The notes: generated by a model from the sequence alone, not told the origin. 64,000 nucleotides of DNA from Candidatus Stramentimicrobium fermentans (GCA_012520575.1 JAAYOB010000023.1:62001-126000); one strand, 5' to 3'; positions 1 through 9,836 are shown, counted from the first letter of the stretch. Translations and numbers: made by a program.

Positions 1-365
1 AAGGAGATTAAGGGAACTCCGGTACCGGAAGAATAGAGGTAGCTGTAGTCTCCTGCGACTATCTTGTCCGGGTCCGGTGCATCACTGGTCCTAACGTAAC
101 CGCCTTGAAATTTAGCATTTATTTTTTTTGCACCTTCCGCTTCCTGCACCTGCTCTTCTTTTATTTCCACTTTACTTTGAGCAATCTGGTAGCTCAAATT
201 ATTTTGCAGGGCAAGCTCAATGCAATCTTCAATATTTAAACTCAAACTTTCGGCCGGATAAGCTGTACCAGACAAAAATAAAAGAAGAGATGCCACCAAC
301 AGCAAGTAGAGGCAAAATCCCCTCAACATTACTCCTGCCCTTTCTAATACTCTTCTCGTTTTCAT
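1..365 (-). CDS. TolC-family outer membrane efflux protein, N-terminal part (cut by window edge)
   Basis: The first about 121 residues are visible; the rest lies left of base 1. An uncleaved-looking basic start is followed by a hydrophobic signal segment (about residues 17-37, ending near TAYPAES). Next comes the typical OEP/TolC opening LSLNIEDCIELALQNN, then an amphipathic helix (KVEIKEEQVQEAEG). In this family the protein forms the outer-membrane trimeric channel of efflux pumps or type I secretion, so its presence argues for an outer membrane. The ATG at 365 is preceded by a purine-rich GGAGGAGGGGG Shine-Dalgarno stretch. An internal ATG at 329 could also give a signal peptide. The family call is good; the substrate is unknown. 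Confidence 0.75.
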   Translation of the reverse strand, partial: MKTRRVLERAGVMLRGFCLYLLLVASLLLFLSGTAYPAESLSLNIEDCIELALQNNLSYQIAQSKVEIKEEQVQEAEGAKKINAKFQGGYVRTSDAPDPDKIVAGDYSYLYSSGTGVPLIS

Positions 366-430
366 AAATAACACCCCCTCCTCCCCATTTAGATAAAACA
401 AGATTAATTTCATCTATTAAGCTAAATAAC

Positions 431-832
431 TTATTCTTTATTCTGCCCGTCTCTTTCCAATTGCTTCATTTTTTGCCAGACTAAAAGTGCCTCCTCAGCA
501 CTATTGACCCGGATATCGCCAAAAACATGGGGATGACGACGGATTAGCTTGCTTTTAGCTCCCATCAACACCTGCTGATAGTCAAATAACCCTGCCTCAC
601 GGGCTATCTCGATTTCAATTAAGATATCCATAAGTAAATCTCCCAACTCCTCGCACAGATTCAGGTAATCACCCTTCTCTGCGGCCTCTTTTACCTCCTG
701 TGCTTCTTCCGTAATATTGTGAGCCATAGATGACAAGGTCTGTTTTTGATCCCAGAGACAGCCCTGAGGTCCCCTCAATCGTGTCGCGATAGAGATTAAT
801 TCTGAAAATAACTCCCGTTCTTTCCGATGCAT
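431..832 (-). CDS. mazG: MazG nucleoside triphosphate pyrophosphohydrolase
   Basis: A single-domain MazG of 133 aa, which hydrolyses (d)NTPs to NMP and pyrophosphate as a housecleaning enzyme. Visible family signatures are RGPQGCLWDQKQT, the metal-binding EEAQEVKEA (EExxE) helix with the partner EELGDLLMD (ExxD), and the terminal KLIRRHPHVFGD. The open frame extends upstream to a TTG at 883. The ATG at 832 is preferred because AAAAGGAG lies 11 nt upstream and the homologous part begins there. It is about half the length of the two-domain E. coli MazG and resembles the single-domain form. It lies downstream of mfd, as yabN (mazG) does in Bacillus, separated by 230 AT-rich bases. Confidence 0.9.
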   Translation of the reverse strand: MHRKERELFSELISIATRLRGPQGCLWDQKQTLSSMAHNITEEAQEVKEAAEKGDYLNLCEELGDLLMDILIEIEIAREAGLFDYQQVLMGAKSKLIRRHPHVFGDIRVNSAEEALLVWQKMKQLERDGQNKE

Positions 833-1065
833 GAAAAAATATTCTCCTTTTGACTGTACCGGCACAACATTTTTTTCTTTCAAATCATAATTGCTAAATT
901 TTTAATTCCACATATTGTTTTATTATATTAACAAAATTGTTAAGAATCTATAAAGTAAATTCGAAGATTTAAAGTTTTTATAAATATTTTCTCTATTATG
1001 GTTAAGTCATTCTGATTATACCATTTATAGTAGATATTTCCGATATTCTATACTTATTCCTATTC

Positions 1066-4000
1066 CTATAGTATTTTTTCTAAAAAAGAAAGTCCTTGGG
1101 AAAGTGCACTATTTTCCGGAATTGACTGGCCGGTTCTTGGGGCAGTCAATATTAACTCCCCCTGACTCCCCTTTTGCCGGAAAAATGCATTCTTAACAGG
1201 GTTAATCGTTAAACTTTTTTGAATCTTATCAGACAGAGATGAACCGATGGGAAATTTAAGGGAAAGATGGCGCGTAGTTATCCTAATGTCCAAAACTTCC
1301 TGATTTTTTAATTTCAATTTCAAAGAGATGATCTGTAGTAAGGTTTCCAGTTCTTTCGGAAATGAACCATAGATATCTTGGAGCTCTGTCTTTATATCAT
1401 TGAGCTCTTCCTCGCTGTTTATCCGGCTGAGCTTCTGATAATAACTTATCCTAATCTCCGGACTGGAGATATAGTATTCAGGAATGAGGCTTTCGAGCTT
1501 TACGTCAATTTCCGGTCCGGTATCTTGCAATTCGTTACCGGCCGTTTCGGGGTGCAGAAGCCGGCTGACACTCTCCTCCAGCATCTGGCAATAATAATTG
1601 AAACCAACTTCAGTAACAAACCCATGTTGTTCTTTTCCCAGTAAATTACCGGCTCCTCTAATCTCTAAATCACGCATGGCCAGTCGGAATCCTGAGCCTA
1701 AATCGCTAAATTCCCGGATTGCTTCCAGCCGTTTTCGAGCATTATCCGTTAATATTTTTTTAGAAGGATAGAGCAGATAGGCATAGGCACGCCGGCTGCT
1801 TCTGCCCACACGTCCCCTAAGCTGATAGAGCTGGGATAGGCCAAAACGATGTGCCTGGTCAATAATGATGGTGTTCACATTGGATATATCCAATCCTATT
1901 TCAATAATGGTGGTGCAGACTAAAACATCACTCTCATGATTTATAAAACTAATCATGATCTTTTCCAACTGGTCCTCCACCATCTGACCATGGGCTGTGA
2001 TAACTCTGGCTTCCGGCACCAGTCTTTTTACTTTTTGGGCAACAGAATCAATATCTTCAACCCTATTATGGACATAGTAGACCTGACCACCTCTTTCTAA
2101 TTCTCTCCTGATGGCCTCTCGGATAACTTCATCTGTTTCGGACTTAAAAAAAGTGACTATGGGTAAACGGAGTTCCGGCGGGGTATTTATGATACTCATT
2201 TCCCTGATACCGGTTAAAGATAAATAGAGCGTTCTGGGAATAGGGGTAGCGGTGAGAGTTAGCGAGTCTATCTGTTCTTTCAAATTTTTGATTCTCTCTT
2301 TATGGATTACCCCAAAACGCTGCTCTTCATCCACCACTAACAAACCCAGGTCTTTGAAAACCACATCCGGCTGGATTAAACGATGGGTCCCGATAATAAT
2401 ATCGATATTTCCTTTTTTTAAATCTGCAATAATCTTTTCCTGTTCTTTTTTAGTTTTAAATCGAGAAAGCATCTCAATCCTTATAGGAAATCCCTTCATT
2501 CTTTCGCTAAAATTTTCCCAATGCTGTTGAACCAAAATAGTGGTAGGTGCCAATACCGCTACCTGTTTATTGTCCATAACTGATTTAAAGGCAGCCCGAA
2601 TGGCAATTTCTGTCTTACCATAACCAACATCTCCGCAGATGAGACGTTCCATGGGGTAAGATGATTCCATATCCTTTTTCACATCCTGAAAAGCCTTTTC
2701 CTGGTCCGGTGTTTCCTGAAAAGGAAATGCCATTTCTAATTCCTGCTGCCATACGGTATCGGCGGAAAAAGTGTGTCCTTTAATACTCTTCCTCTTCCTA
2801 TATAGTTCAAATAACTCCAGAGCTGCTTTCCGAATGGATTCCTGTACCCTCCTTTTGGTTGACTTCCAGAGGCTGCCTCCTAAGCGGTTTAATTTTGGAA
2901 TTCCTCCACCCGCTCCAATATACTTATGTACCGAGGATAATTGTTCTACCGGTACATACAGTTCGTCATCGGAGGCATACTTGATTAAAAGATACTCCCT
3001 CCTGATACCATCGGTAATACGAGATTTGACGCCCTCATACCTGCCAATACCATGATTAACATGTACTACAAAATCCCCCACTCTCACTTCATCCAACTCA
3101 TAAAAGGATTTGCCCTGAAATCTTTTCGGTTTATAACTTTTTTCGCGTTGCTTACCAAAGATTTCCTGCTCGGTAATGAGAAAAAGATTTAGTTTCGGAA
3201 TAGAAAAACCATTACTAACCGACCCATAGCTTAAGCAGACCTGTTCAGGATTAAGGTCAGCTTCCTTTAAATCCTGCAAACGATACCGGGTAAAGCCCCT
3301 ATCATCTAAGATATCAGCCAGACGTGAAGCTCTGACTTTGTTACCGGCTAAGATAATAATATTCTGTTTTTCCTGATGATTTTTCCGGAGAGCCTTCTGG
3401 AATAAATCTAAATTTCCAAAATAATGTTCTACAGCAGTTGCCTCAAAGGAATAGAAATGATTGTTCTCTTCCCCGCTTTGCTCCGGGCTGAGGTTGTCTT
3501 GTGCCAACCAAGGTTCGATAGTTACTAAACGTTGTTTTTGAGAAAATAGCCCCCTGATTTCCGACCAGTTGAGGTAATAATAATCCGGTGGCAAGACATT
3601 TTTGTCCTCCTCTTTTTTTGATAAATAGGATTTTCGGATTTCTTTTTCAAAATCCAGGCCATGTTTTTCCATTTCCTGATACTGAGAAACTATGATATCG
3701 GTATTCTCAGGTAGATAATCAAAAAAAGAGCCTGCTTCTCTCTCTTTTTCTTTAGATTCGGCAGTCAGTTCAATTCGGGGAACCAGTACAATTTCTTCGA
3801 TTTTTCTGATAGAACGTTGTGATTCCGGGTCGAAAAGCCGGAGAGAGGAAATCCTATCACCATCTAACTCTATTCTTAATGGATTTTCCTCGGCAAAGGG
3901 AAATACATCAATAATCCCGCCGCGTTGGCTGAACTGCCCGGATTGTTCGATCATTCCCGAGGATTGATAGCCCTGGTCTAAAAGATGATTAAGGAAGTTT

Positions 4001-4503
4001 TCAATATTTAATAGCCCTTCCCGCTCTAATTTGAGGTGTCCTTTCAGAAATTTATCGCCGATAAGGATTTTAGGCAGGAGCGCTCGATAGGTACTGATTA
4101 TAATTAAGGGATAAGAAAGGTTATTTTTATACTGCTGACGGGAGTATATTATGGGGGATAAGGCAGATAAAACCTTAATTCTCTGTTTTATAATTTCTAT
4201 ATCATAGGGCAGTTCTTCATAAGGCAAGACCTCAGGTGCCGGAAAAATCAGGATGCTATTATTTTCCGGCCAGCCGGTAAAAGTCAGTAAATCCTGGTAA
4301 CTGCGTTGTGCCTCTTCTAAGCTACTAGTTAAAAAAAGTAACACCTGTTTTATCTCTCCTTTTAAAACTAAAGAAGAGATAAAAAAAGAGAGTGCGCTGG
4401 ACTGCAATCCTCTTATTCGGAAAGTTTTTTTCTGCTTGATTCCAAAATCCTGTAAAAACTGATTATAATTAGGGTCCTGAGCCCAAAATTTACTTAATTC
4501 CAT
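1066..4503 (-). CDS. mfd: transcription-repair coupling factor Mfd
   Basis: This is a full-length Mfd (1145 aa), the ATP-dependent translocase that displaces stalled RNA polymerase and recruits UvrA. The N-terminal third has the UvrB-homology module. The RNA-polymerase interaction (CarD-like) domain is near residue 470, with VGDFVVHVNHGIGRYEGV. The RecG-like motor follows, with Walker A GDVGYGKTE near residue 625, a DEEQRFGV box near 725, TATPIPRTL, and motif VI QLYQLRGRVGR. The C-terminal D7/TRCF domain is present. No motif is missing. It sits between pfkA and mazG in the Bacillus-like pth-mfd-mazG order, with pfkA inserted between pth and mfd. Confidence 0.97.
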   Translation of the reverse strand: MELSKFWAQDPNYNQFLQDFGIKQKKTFRIRGLQSSALSFFISSLVLKGEIKQVLLFLTSSLEEAQRSYQDLLTFTGWPENNSILIFPAPEVLPYEELPYDIEIIKQRIKVLSALSPIIYSRQQYKNNLSYPLIIISTYRALLPKILIGDKFLKGHLKLEREGLLNIENFLNHLLDQGYQSSGMIEQSGQFSQRGGIIDVFPFAEENPLRIELDGDRISSLRLFDPESQRSIRKIEEIVLVPRIELTAESKEKEREAGSFFDYLPENTDIIVSQYQEMEKHGLDFEKEIRKSYLSKKEEDKNVLPPDYYYLNWSEIRGLFSQKQRLVTIEPWLAQDNLSPEQSGEENNHFYSFEATAVEHYFGNLDLFQKALRKNHQEKQNIIILAGNKVRASRLADILDDRGFTRYRLQDLKEADLNPEQVCLSYGSVSNGFSIPKLNLFLITEQEIFGKQREKSYKPKRFQGKSFYELDEVRVGDFVVHVNHGIGRYEGVKSRITDGIRREYLLIKYASDDELYVPVEQLSSVHKYIGAGGGIPKLNRLGGSLWKSTKRRVQESIRKAALELFELYRKRKSIKGHTFSADTVWQQELEMAFPFQETPDQEKAFQDVKKDMESSYPMERLICGDVGYGKTEIAIRAAFKSVMDNKQVAVLAPTTILVQQHWENFSERMKGFPIRIEMLSRFKTKKEQEKIIADLKKGNIDIIIGTHRLIQPDVVFKDLGLLVVDEEQRFGVIHKERIKNLKEQIDSLTLTATPIPRTLYLSLTGIREMSIINTPPELRLPIVTFFKSETDEVIREAIRRELERGGQVYYVHNRVEDIDSVAQKVKRLVPEARVITAHGQMVEDQLEKIMISFINHESDVLVCTTIIEIGLDISNVNTIIIDQAHRFGLSQLYQLRGRVGRSSRRAYAYLLYPSKKILTDNARKRLEAIREFSDLGSGFRLAMRDLEIRGAGNLLGKEQHGFVTEVGFNYYCQMLEESVSRLLHPETAGNELQDTGPEIDVKLESLIPEYYISSPEIRISYYQKLSRINSEEELNDIKTELQDIYGSFPKELETLLQIISLKLKLKNQEVLDIRITTRHLSLKFPIGSSLSDKIQKSLTINPVKNAFFRQKGSQGELILTAPRTGQSIPENSALSQGLSFLEKIL

Positions 4504-4634
4504 ATTATTTACTCTGAACAGAAAGGGCTTTTACTATCAACAAAATTCTTTCTTTATTATTAATCATAGGATTAGAATAAATATAGCTAAAGACCGTACT
4601 GCCTTTTGATTATCAGTTTTTGTAGAGAAATGGA

Positions 4635-5606
4635 TTAACGGGCTAAAACATCAGCCAACCGGTACAGTGAATCAGGGAGAGGTTTTTGGTGAGACAAGAC
4701 TTCTTTTATGGGAATAGCTGAGATCTTATCTCCATTTAAAACAACCATATGGTGATACTGTTTTTGCAGCAATTGCTCTACTGCTGCTGAACCTAAGCGA
4801 CTTCCTAATATACGGTCAAATGCTGAAGGAAATCCACCTCTCTGCACATACCCCAATACGGTAACCCTCATCTCAAAACCAATCTTATCTTCTAAATATT
4901 TTCCAATCTCATAGGGATTACCGGCCCCTTCGGTTACTATTACCAGACAGTGGGTTTTGCCTCTCTCATAACCCTGTTTCAATTTTATGCTAATTTCTTC
5001 CAGATTGGCCGGAAACTCCGGAACGATTACTGTTTCAGCACCACCGGCAATTCCACCCATTAAGGCCAGATATCCGGATTCTCTTCCCATGACTTCAATA
5101 ATGAAAGCCCTGCGCAGCGAGGAGGCGGTATCTTTAATCTTGTCTATGGTAGAAATAACGGTATTTAAAGCGGTATCAACACCAATAGCCATATCGGTGC
5201 CATAAAGGTCATTATCAATACTGGCCGGTATACCAGCCACAGGAATCCCTTCCTGTTGATAGAGTTGGAGGGCGCCCGCCATGGAACCATTTCCTCCAAT
5301 TACTATAAGTGCATCAATTTTATTATCCCTTATAATGGCAGAAGCTTTTCGAATCCCGGACTCGGTTTTAAATTCCTCACTGCGGGAGGTCATCAACATA
5401 GTGCCACCACGCTGCATAATCCCACCCACAGTTTTTAAATTAAGGGGAATAATTCGGTTTTTCAACAGTCCTTGATAACCGCTCTGTATGCCTAAGACTC
5501 CCAATTTATGGTATATTCCCTTGCGCACTACCGCCCGGATAGCGGCATTCATTCCCGGAGAATCCCCTCCACTAGTCAATACAGCAATTTTTCTAATTAT
5601 ATTCAC
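4635..5606 (-). CDS. pfkA: 6-phosphofructokinase
   Basis: A PfkA-family enzyme of 323 aa, the size of short bacterial ATP-PFKs, phosphorylating fructose 6-phosphate in glycolysis. Visible are the phosphate-binding LTSGGDSPGMNAAIR (residues 10-24), catalytic SIDNDLYGTD (129-138; D131 is the general base, D133 next to it), the substrate motif MGRESG, and GYVQRGG. At the nucleotide site the motif is GGNGS (104-108). The glycine at the second key position fits ATP use rather than pyrophosphate use, but the usual aspartate before it (D103 in E. coli) is asparagine. It begins with GTG and lies 15 bases after pth, so it is probably in the same transcript. PFK inside this repair/translation block is not the Bacillus order. 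Confidence 0.92.
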   Translation of the reverse strand: MNIIRKIAVLTSGGDSPGMNAAIRAVVRKGIYHKLGVLGIQSGYQGLLKNRIIPLNLKTVGGIMQRGGTMLMTSRSEEFKTESGIRKASAIIRDNKIDALIVIGGNGSMAGALQLYQQEGIPVAGIPASIDNDLYGTDMAIGVDTALNTVISTIDKIKDTASSLRRAFIIEVMGRESGYLALMGGIAGGAETVIVPEFPANLEEISIKLKQGYERGKTHCLVIVTEGAGNPYEIGKYLEDKIGFEMRVTVLGYVQRGGFPSAFDRILGSRLGSAAVEQLLQKQYHHMVVLNGDKISAIPIKEVLSHQKPLPDSLYRLADVLAR

Positions 5607-5621
5607 CTGCCTAGCTCTGCC

Positions 5622-6218
5622 TTAGAGACTTTCCTCAGTTAAATTCAGACTATTGTATTCTCTCATGGCAAACTCCAAACCTTTTAAGAGAATATCCCTT
5701 ACTGCCCGTACAGCGTAAGTTAGAGTGGTCTCTATCAGTCTCTCCTCTTCCGACAAAAAAGAGGTTATTACGAAATCGGTATAGTCTAAATTTGTTAGCA
5801 GCTGCTCATTCCCTATACCGATTCGTAGGCGAGGAAACTCTTCGGACTTTATGGAATTTATGATAGAATCTACTCCGTTATGTCCCCCGGAGCTTCCATG
5901 TCTTCTTATACGTATTTTGCCTAAAGGTAGATGAAAATCATCATAGATAACTAATAATTGCTCCGGCATAATATGGTAATAAGTCATAATTTCTTTTACT
6001 GCTTTGCCGCTAAGATTCATATAAGTCTGCGGTTTAACCAGAATAAGGTCCTGTTCTAGAAATTTAAAAGGGAGAATGTGGGCTAAAAATTTCTTTTTCC
6101 ATTTAAGGTTGTGGTCACCTATCTTGAAAGCAAATTGGTCTACAACTCGAAACCCCACATTATGTCGAGAATGTTTATATTTAATTCCAGGGTTACCCAG
6201 ACCTACTATTATGTTCAC
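5622..6218 (-). CDS. pth: peptidyl-tRNA hydrolase
   Basis: Pth (198 aa) cleaves peptidyl-tRNA released by abortive translation. All four family landmarks are visible: GLGNPG (Asn), SRHNVGF with the catalytic His near residue 19, VIYDDFHLPLGKIRIR (Asp), and SSGGHNGVDSII (Asn). The start is GTG at 6218. It follows rplY by 49 bases and precedes pfkA by 15, consistent with one operon. The order ctc-pth-mfd matches Bacillus subtilis. Confidence 0.96.
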   Translation of the reverse strand: MNIIVGLGNPGIKYKHSRHNVGFRVVDQFAFKIGDHNLKWKKKFLAHILPFKFLEQDLILVKPQTYMNLSGKAVKEIMTYYHIMPEQLLVIYDDFHLPLGKIRIRRHGSSGGHNGVDSIINSIKSEEFPRLRIGIGNEQLLTNLDYTDFVITSFLSEEERLIETTLTYAVRAVRDILLKGLEFAMREYNSLNLTEESL

Positions 6219-6267
6219 ATCATCACAGCCTTAGCTGAATATATTTTTAGTTAGATATAGGATTCTC

Positions 6268-6960
6268 TTATTCTTTACCTTTATGTTCCTCAGACTTTGC
6301 ATCATGAGCTTTTGCCTTATCAGCAGCTTCCTCACCAGTCCCTTCAGCAGCTTCTTCTGCTTCCTCTTCCGGTACTTCTTCCTCTACTTTGGTAGGAGCA
6401 ACTACTGAGGCAATCGTACGATCAATATCCGTTATCAGTTTAACCTCTTCCGGTAAAACAATGTCTTGTAATGTTATAACATCATTAAAGCCCATTTCAC
6501 TGATATCGATAGTTATAGCACCGGGGTCATCTGCCGGAAAACACTCTACCTCTATTTCGCGTAAAGATATATCCAAAATTCCCCCTTCTTTAACCCCTTT
6601 TGGTTCACCTTCCAGAATAAGCGGTACAACCAAGGTAATCTTCTCCTTCATAGAGACACCATAAAAATCAAAATGATTTATTTTTTTCTTCAAGGAATCA
6701 TATTGGAAATCCTTAATTACCGCTAAGCGAGTAGTTTCCTTAGCTTTGTCAGTCTTTATTTTTAAATCAATTATTCCATGGGAATGTTTTTTATCTGATA
6801 AAAAACGAAAGAGTTCCTTTTCCGGAATTTTTAATAAAATGCTATTCTTATCCCGTGGGGAGTAAAGAATACCCGGAACATACCCTGTCTTTCTAAGCCT
6901 TTTGCTCTCCTCCTTGCCAGATTTCTCTCTGGTTTCAACTTCTAACTTAATTCGTTTCAT
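6268..6960 (-). CDS. rplY: 50S ribosomal protein L25, long Ctc type
   Basis: This is a 230-aa L25/Ctc/TL5-type protein that binds 5S rRNA. The N-terminal L25 domain is about residues 1-95 (EVETREKSGKEESKRLRKTGYVPGILY). It is followed by the C-terminal TL5 beta domain (about 100-190) and an acidic, Glu/Ala-rich tail (EEEVPEEEAEEAAEG and onward) that is probably disordered. The ATG at 6960 has a GGAGGG-like ribosome binding site. It lies between prs and pth as ctc does in Bacillus. The call is firm; stress regulation, as known for Bacillus ctc, cannot be inferred here. Confidence 0.93.
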   Translation of the reverse strand: MKRIKLEVETREKSGKEESKRLRKTGYVPGILYSPRDKNSILLKIPEKELFRFLSDKKHSHGIIDLKIKTDKAKETTRLAVIKDFQYDSLKKKINHFDFYGVSMKEKITLVVPLILEGEPKGVKEGGILDISLREIEVECFPADDPGAITIDISEMGFNDVITLQDIVLPEEVKLITDIDRTIASVVAPTKVEEEVPEEEAEEAAEGTGEEAADKAKAHDAKSEEHKGKE

Positions 6961-7085
6961 AACCCGCTTCCCTCCATGTCATCACTTTTTAAATAGTTAT
7001 ATTAGATATATGTCAAAAATACCTAAAATAGTATTATAGCACAACTTTCTACTAAAATATAATTCCATAGTATGGTTTAATTCTA

Positions 7086-8048
7086 TTACCTGAATAGAGC
7101 ACTTATGGATTGATTATAATGAATGCGTTTAATTGCTTCTGCAAACAATTCTGAAACAGATAAAATTTTTATACAGTCCAATTTTTTTTCTGCCGGAATC
7201 TGTATGGTGTTGGTTACTACTATCTCTTTAAACAATTTTTCCCGTGAATATTTCTCAATACGCTCCCGTGCCGGACCGGCAAGAACGGGGTGAGTGGCAC
7301 AGATATAAATTTCTTTGGCTCCGGCGTTGAAGATGGCCTGGCTGCCTTTAATAATTGAACCGGCTGTATCAATCATATCATCAACTATAATAGCCGTTTT
7401 ATCTTTGACATCACCTACAATGTGCATTATTTCCACATTAGAAAAAGAGGATCTGTATTTATCGATAATGGCAATGGGCTTATTTAAATAGCCGGAGAAA
7501 TTACGAGCCCGGGCTGTTCCCCCTACATCAGGTGAAACAACTACTGCCTTGTCAAGATTTTTCATTTTAAAATAGTCTACTAGTATGGGGGCGGCCTCTA
7601 AATGGTCTACCGGGATATCAAAAAACCCCTGTATCTGTCCTGCGTGTAAATCCATAGTTAAAATACGGTTAGCTCCCGCCTCTACTAACAGATTAGCCAC
7701 TAATTTGGCAGTAATAGGTTCTCTGGGTCGGGTTTTCCTGTCTTGCCTGGCATAACTATAATAAGGTATTACGGCAGTAATTCTACCTGCCGATGCCCGA
7801 TGAAGTGCATCGATCATAACTAATAGTTCCATGAGATGGTCATTAACCGGATGACAGGTGGGCTGTATTACAAATACATCCCGCCCCCGCACATTTTCAC
7901 CAATCTCTACATGTAGTTCACCATCTGGAAACCTGGATATATCAGCTTTCCCCAGCTGAGTTCCTAAATGCGCCACTATTTCTTCTGCTAAAGACAGATT
8001 AGCATTCCCAGAAAATATCTGCAATTCTTTGCTGTCACATGCAATCAA
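7086..8048 (-). CDS. prs: ribose-phosphate pyrophosphokinase (PRPP synthetase)
   Basis: Class I PRPP synthetase (320 aa), which converts ribose 5-phosphate and ATP to PRPP and AMP for nucleotide, His, Trp and NAD synthesis. The PRPP-binding loop VVSPDVGGTARA and the metal/ribose-phosphate loop IVDDMIDTAGSI are intact, as are FPDGELHVEI and SYARQDRKTRPREPI. The start is TTG at 8048, chosen because TTGGAGG lies 7-8 bases upstream and the family N-terminus begins there. This ribosome binding site sits just after the glmU stop codon, implying co-transcription. PRPP is also the co-substrate of the nicotinate phosphoribosyltransferase at 45.7 kb. Confidence 0.97.
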   Translation of the reverse strand: MIACDSKELQIFSGNANLSLAEEIVAHLGTQLGKADISRFPDGELHVEIGENVRGRDVFVIQPTCHPVNDHLMELLVMIDALHRASAGRITAVIPYYSYARQDRKTRPREPITAKLVANLLVEAGANRILTMDLHAGQIQGFFDIPVDHLEAAPILVDYFKMKNLDKAVVVSPDVGGTARARNFSGYLNKPIAIIDKYRSSFSNVEIMHIVGDVKDKTAIIVDDMIDTAGSIIKGSQAIFNAGAKEIYICATHPVLAGPARERIEKYSREKLFKEIVVTNTIQIPAEKKLDCIKILSVSELFAEAIKRIHYNQSISALFR

Positions 8049-8067
8049 ATTATTGCCTCCAATCTTT

Positions 8068-9471
8068 TTATTTTTCTATTTTTTTATTTTCGTTCTGCTT
8101 CTTTTTTTTGCTTACCCAACCGGTAATATTTTCTTGTTTAGCCCTGGCAATTCCCAAACTTTGAGCAGGAACATTGCCGGTAATAGTAGAGCCGGCGGCA
8201 GTATAGGAATCTTTACCGATAATTACCGGGGCTACCAATGCATTATTGCTGCCGATAAAGACACCATCCTCAATAGTGGTGCGATTTTTTCTTACTCCAT
8301 CATAATTGCAGGTTATGGTACCGGCCCCGATATTAACCTGTTTCCCTAAAACGGCATCTCCCAGATAAGTGAGGTGCCCCACTCTGGTACCCTCACCCAC
8401 CAGGGTCTTCTTAATCTCTACAAAATTTCCAATTTTTACCTCATCACAGATAATACTTTCCGGTCTGATATGGGCAAAAGGCCCTATGTCCGAGTTGCTG
8501 CCAATCCGGCTCTTTTCTACTAAAGAGGAGAAAATCCTGGTTTGGCTGCCAATCTTACTCTCTACGATATGTGCATAGGGGCCAATTTGGCAGCCGCTTC
8601 CTATTTGACTGCCAGCGGTAATCACCGTAAAAGGGCAAATAATGGTGCCGGGACCTATTTGCACTCGTTGTTCCAGAAAGGTATTTCCCGGGGAAATGAC
8701 GATAACACCTTCTTCCATATGTGCCAGAGCATTTCTTTCATATATTAACTGAGAAACCTGGGATAAGGTTTGCTGGTCATTTATACCGGTTATCTCAACC
8801 GGGTCGTCTACCGTAATACTGCCAATAGAAGAACCCTTTTCTAACAGTATCCTAATAACATCTGTTAAATAGTATTCTTTTTGGCTATTATCTTTTTTAA
8901 CTTGGGCTAAGGCCTGAAATAATTCTTTACTATTAAAACAATAAATTCCACTGTTAATCTCGTTTACTTTCCGCTGTTCGGGCAAAGTATCGCCCTCCTC
9001 AACGATTTGTATTACTTCTCCCGCTGCATTACGTATTATTCGCCCATACCCTTCCGGATGCTTTACCCTGGCAGTCAATAAAGTACCGGAATTTGCCGCT
9101 CTTTGGTGGTGTGTGATAATTTTTTGAATAGTAGATGCCTTCAAAAGGGGTACATCAGCTGAGATAATTAGAATAATACCCGAAAAGTCAGTCAAATAGG
9201 GTTCTGCTGCTTGTACTGCATGGGCGGTGCCCAGCTGCTCTTTCTGATGAACAAATAGCACTTTCCGGTCCACACTCAAGATTGCTTCTTTAATTCTTTC
9301 GAACTGATGGCCGAGAACTACAATTCTTTTAGCCAGATTTAGAGAGCCGGTTAGTTCTAAAGAATAGGAGACCATAGGTATTCCAGCTACCGGGTGTAAA
9401 ACTTTGGGAAGTGTGGACTTCATTCTTTTTCCCTGACCGGCAGCTAATATAATAGATGCAACAGCACTCAT
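8068..9471 (-). CDS. glmU: bifunctional UDP-GlcNAc pyrophosphorylase / glucosamine-1-phosphate N-acetyltransferase
   Basis: GlmU (467 aa) makes UDP-GlcNAc for peptidoglycan and lipopolysaccharide. The N-terminal uridylyltransferase domain (about 1-230) begins LAAGQGKRMKSTLPKVLHPV and has the downstream GTAHAVQ motif. The C-terminal left-handed beta-helix (about 250-450) shows hexapeptide repeats and the acetyltransferase motifs FAHIRPES and HLTYLGDAVLG, with GAGTITCNYDG. It ends in a Lys-rich tail. It is the first gene of a probable glmU-prs pair and follows tRNA-Gln and spoVG, reproducing the Bacillus spoVG-glmU-prs order. Confidence 0.97.
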   Translation of the reverse strand: MSAVASIILAAGQGKRMKSTLPKVLHPVAGIPMVSYSLELTGSLNLAKRIVVLGHQFERIKEAILSVDRKVLFVHQKEQLGTAHAVQAAEPYLTDFSGIILIISADVPLLKASTIQKIITHHQRAANSGTLLTARVKHPEGYGRIIRNAAGEVIQIVEEGDTLPEQRKVNEINSGIYCFNSKELFQALAQVKKDNSQKEYYLTDVIRILLEKGSSIGSITVDDPVEITGINDQQTLSQVSQLIYERNALAHMEEGVIVISPGNTFLEQRVQIGPGTIICPFTVITAGSQIGSGCQIGPYAHIVESKIGSQTRIFSSLVEKSRIGSNSDIGPFAHIRPESIICDEVKIGNFVEIKKTLVGEGTRVGHLTYLGDAVLGKQVNIGAGTITCNYDGVRKNRTTIEDGVFIGSNNALVAPVIIGKDSYTAAGSTITGNVPAQSLGIARAKQENITGWVSKKKKQNENKKIEK

Positions 9472-9588
9472 AGCATTATCCTGTCAAAAAATAATTTATG
9501 AAAATTCGGAAAAGATATAATTTGAGTTGAGGTAAAATAATTAATATAAAGAAATTTGGATAAACAAAAATAAAAAAAGAGCAATATT

Positions 9589-9662
9589 TGGCTGGGGTGG
9601 AAGGATTCGAACCTCCGGTGAGGGAGCCAAAGTCCCTTGCCTTACCGCTTGGCTACACCCCA
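9589..9662 (-). tRNA. tRNA-Gln(UUG)
   Basis: The cloverleaf folds on the minus strand. The 7-bp acceptor stem TGGGGTG/CACCCCA carries discriminator G and an encoded CCA. The anticodon stem AGGGA/TCCCT encloses loop CTTTGGC with anticodon TTG, and the T loop is GGTTCGAATCC. It lies between spoVG and glmU, interrupting an otherwise Firmicutes-like pair. Confidence 0.95.
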
Positions 9663-9836
9663 TCCAATTGGTTATAACTCCATCTTTTTTAATTTTATTC
9701 GGCAAGAAGAATAGATGCGGAATATAGTAAATTCAAAACCGAGTATTGTTTTTATTCTCCCCCACCGAGATAAATTGAATTTAGCTGCTTATATTATAAG
9801 AAAGCAATAGCTATTAATCGTCAAATCAAATCTGAT

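Noticed and set aside
128-367. Plus-strand open frame near the left edge
   Set aside because: It is the complement of the tolC-like N-terminus, which has a signal peptide, family motif and ribosome binding site on the minus strand.
9786-9820. TTGACG and TATAAT ahead of tRNA-Gln
   Set aside because: The spacing is 20 bases, too long for a confident promoter call.
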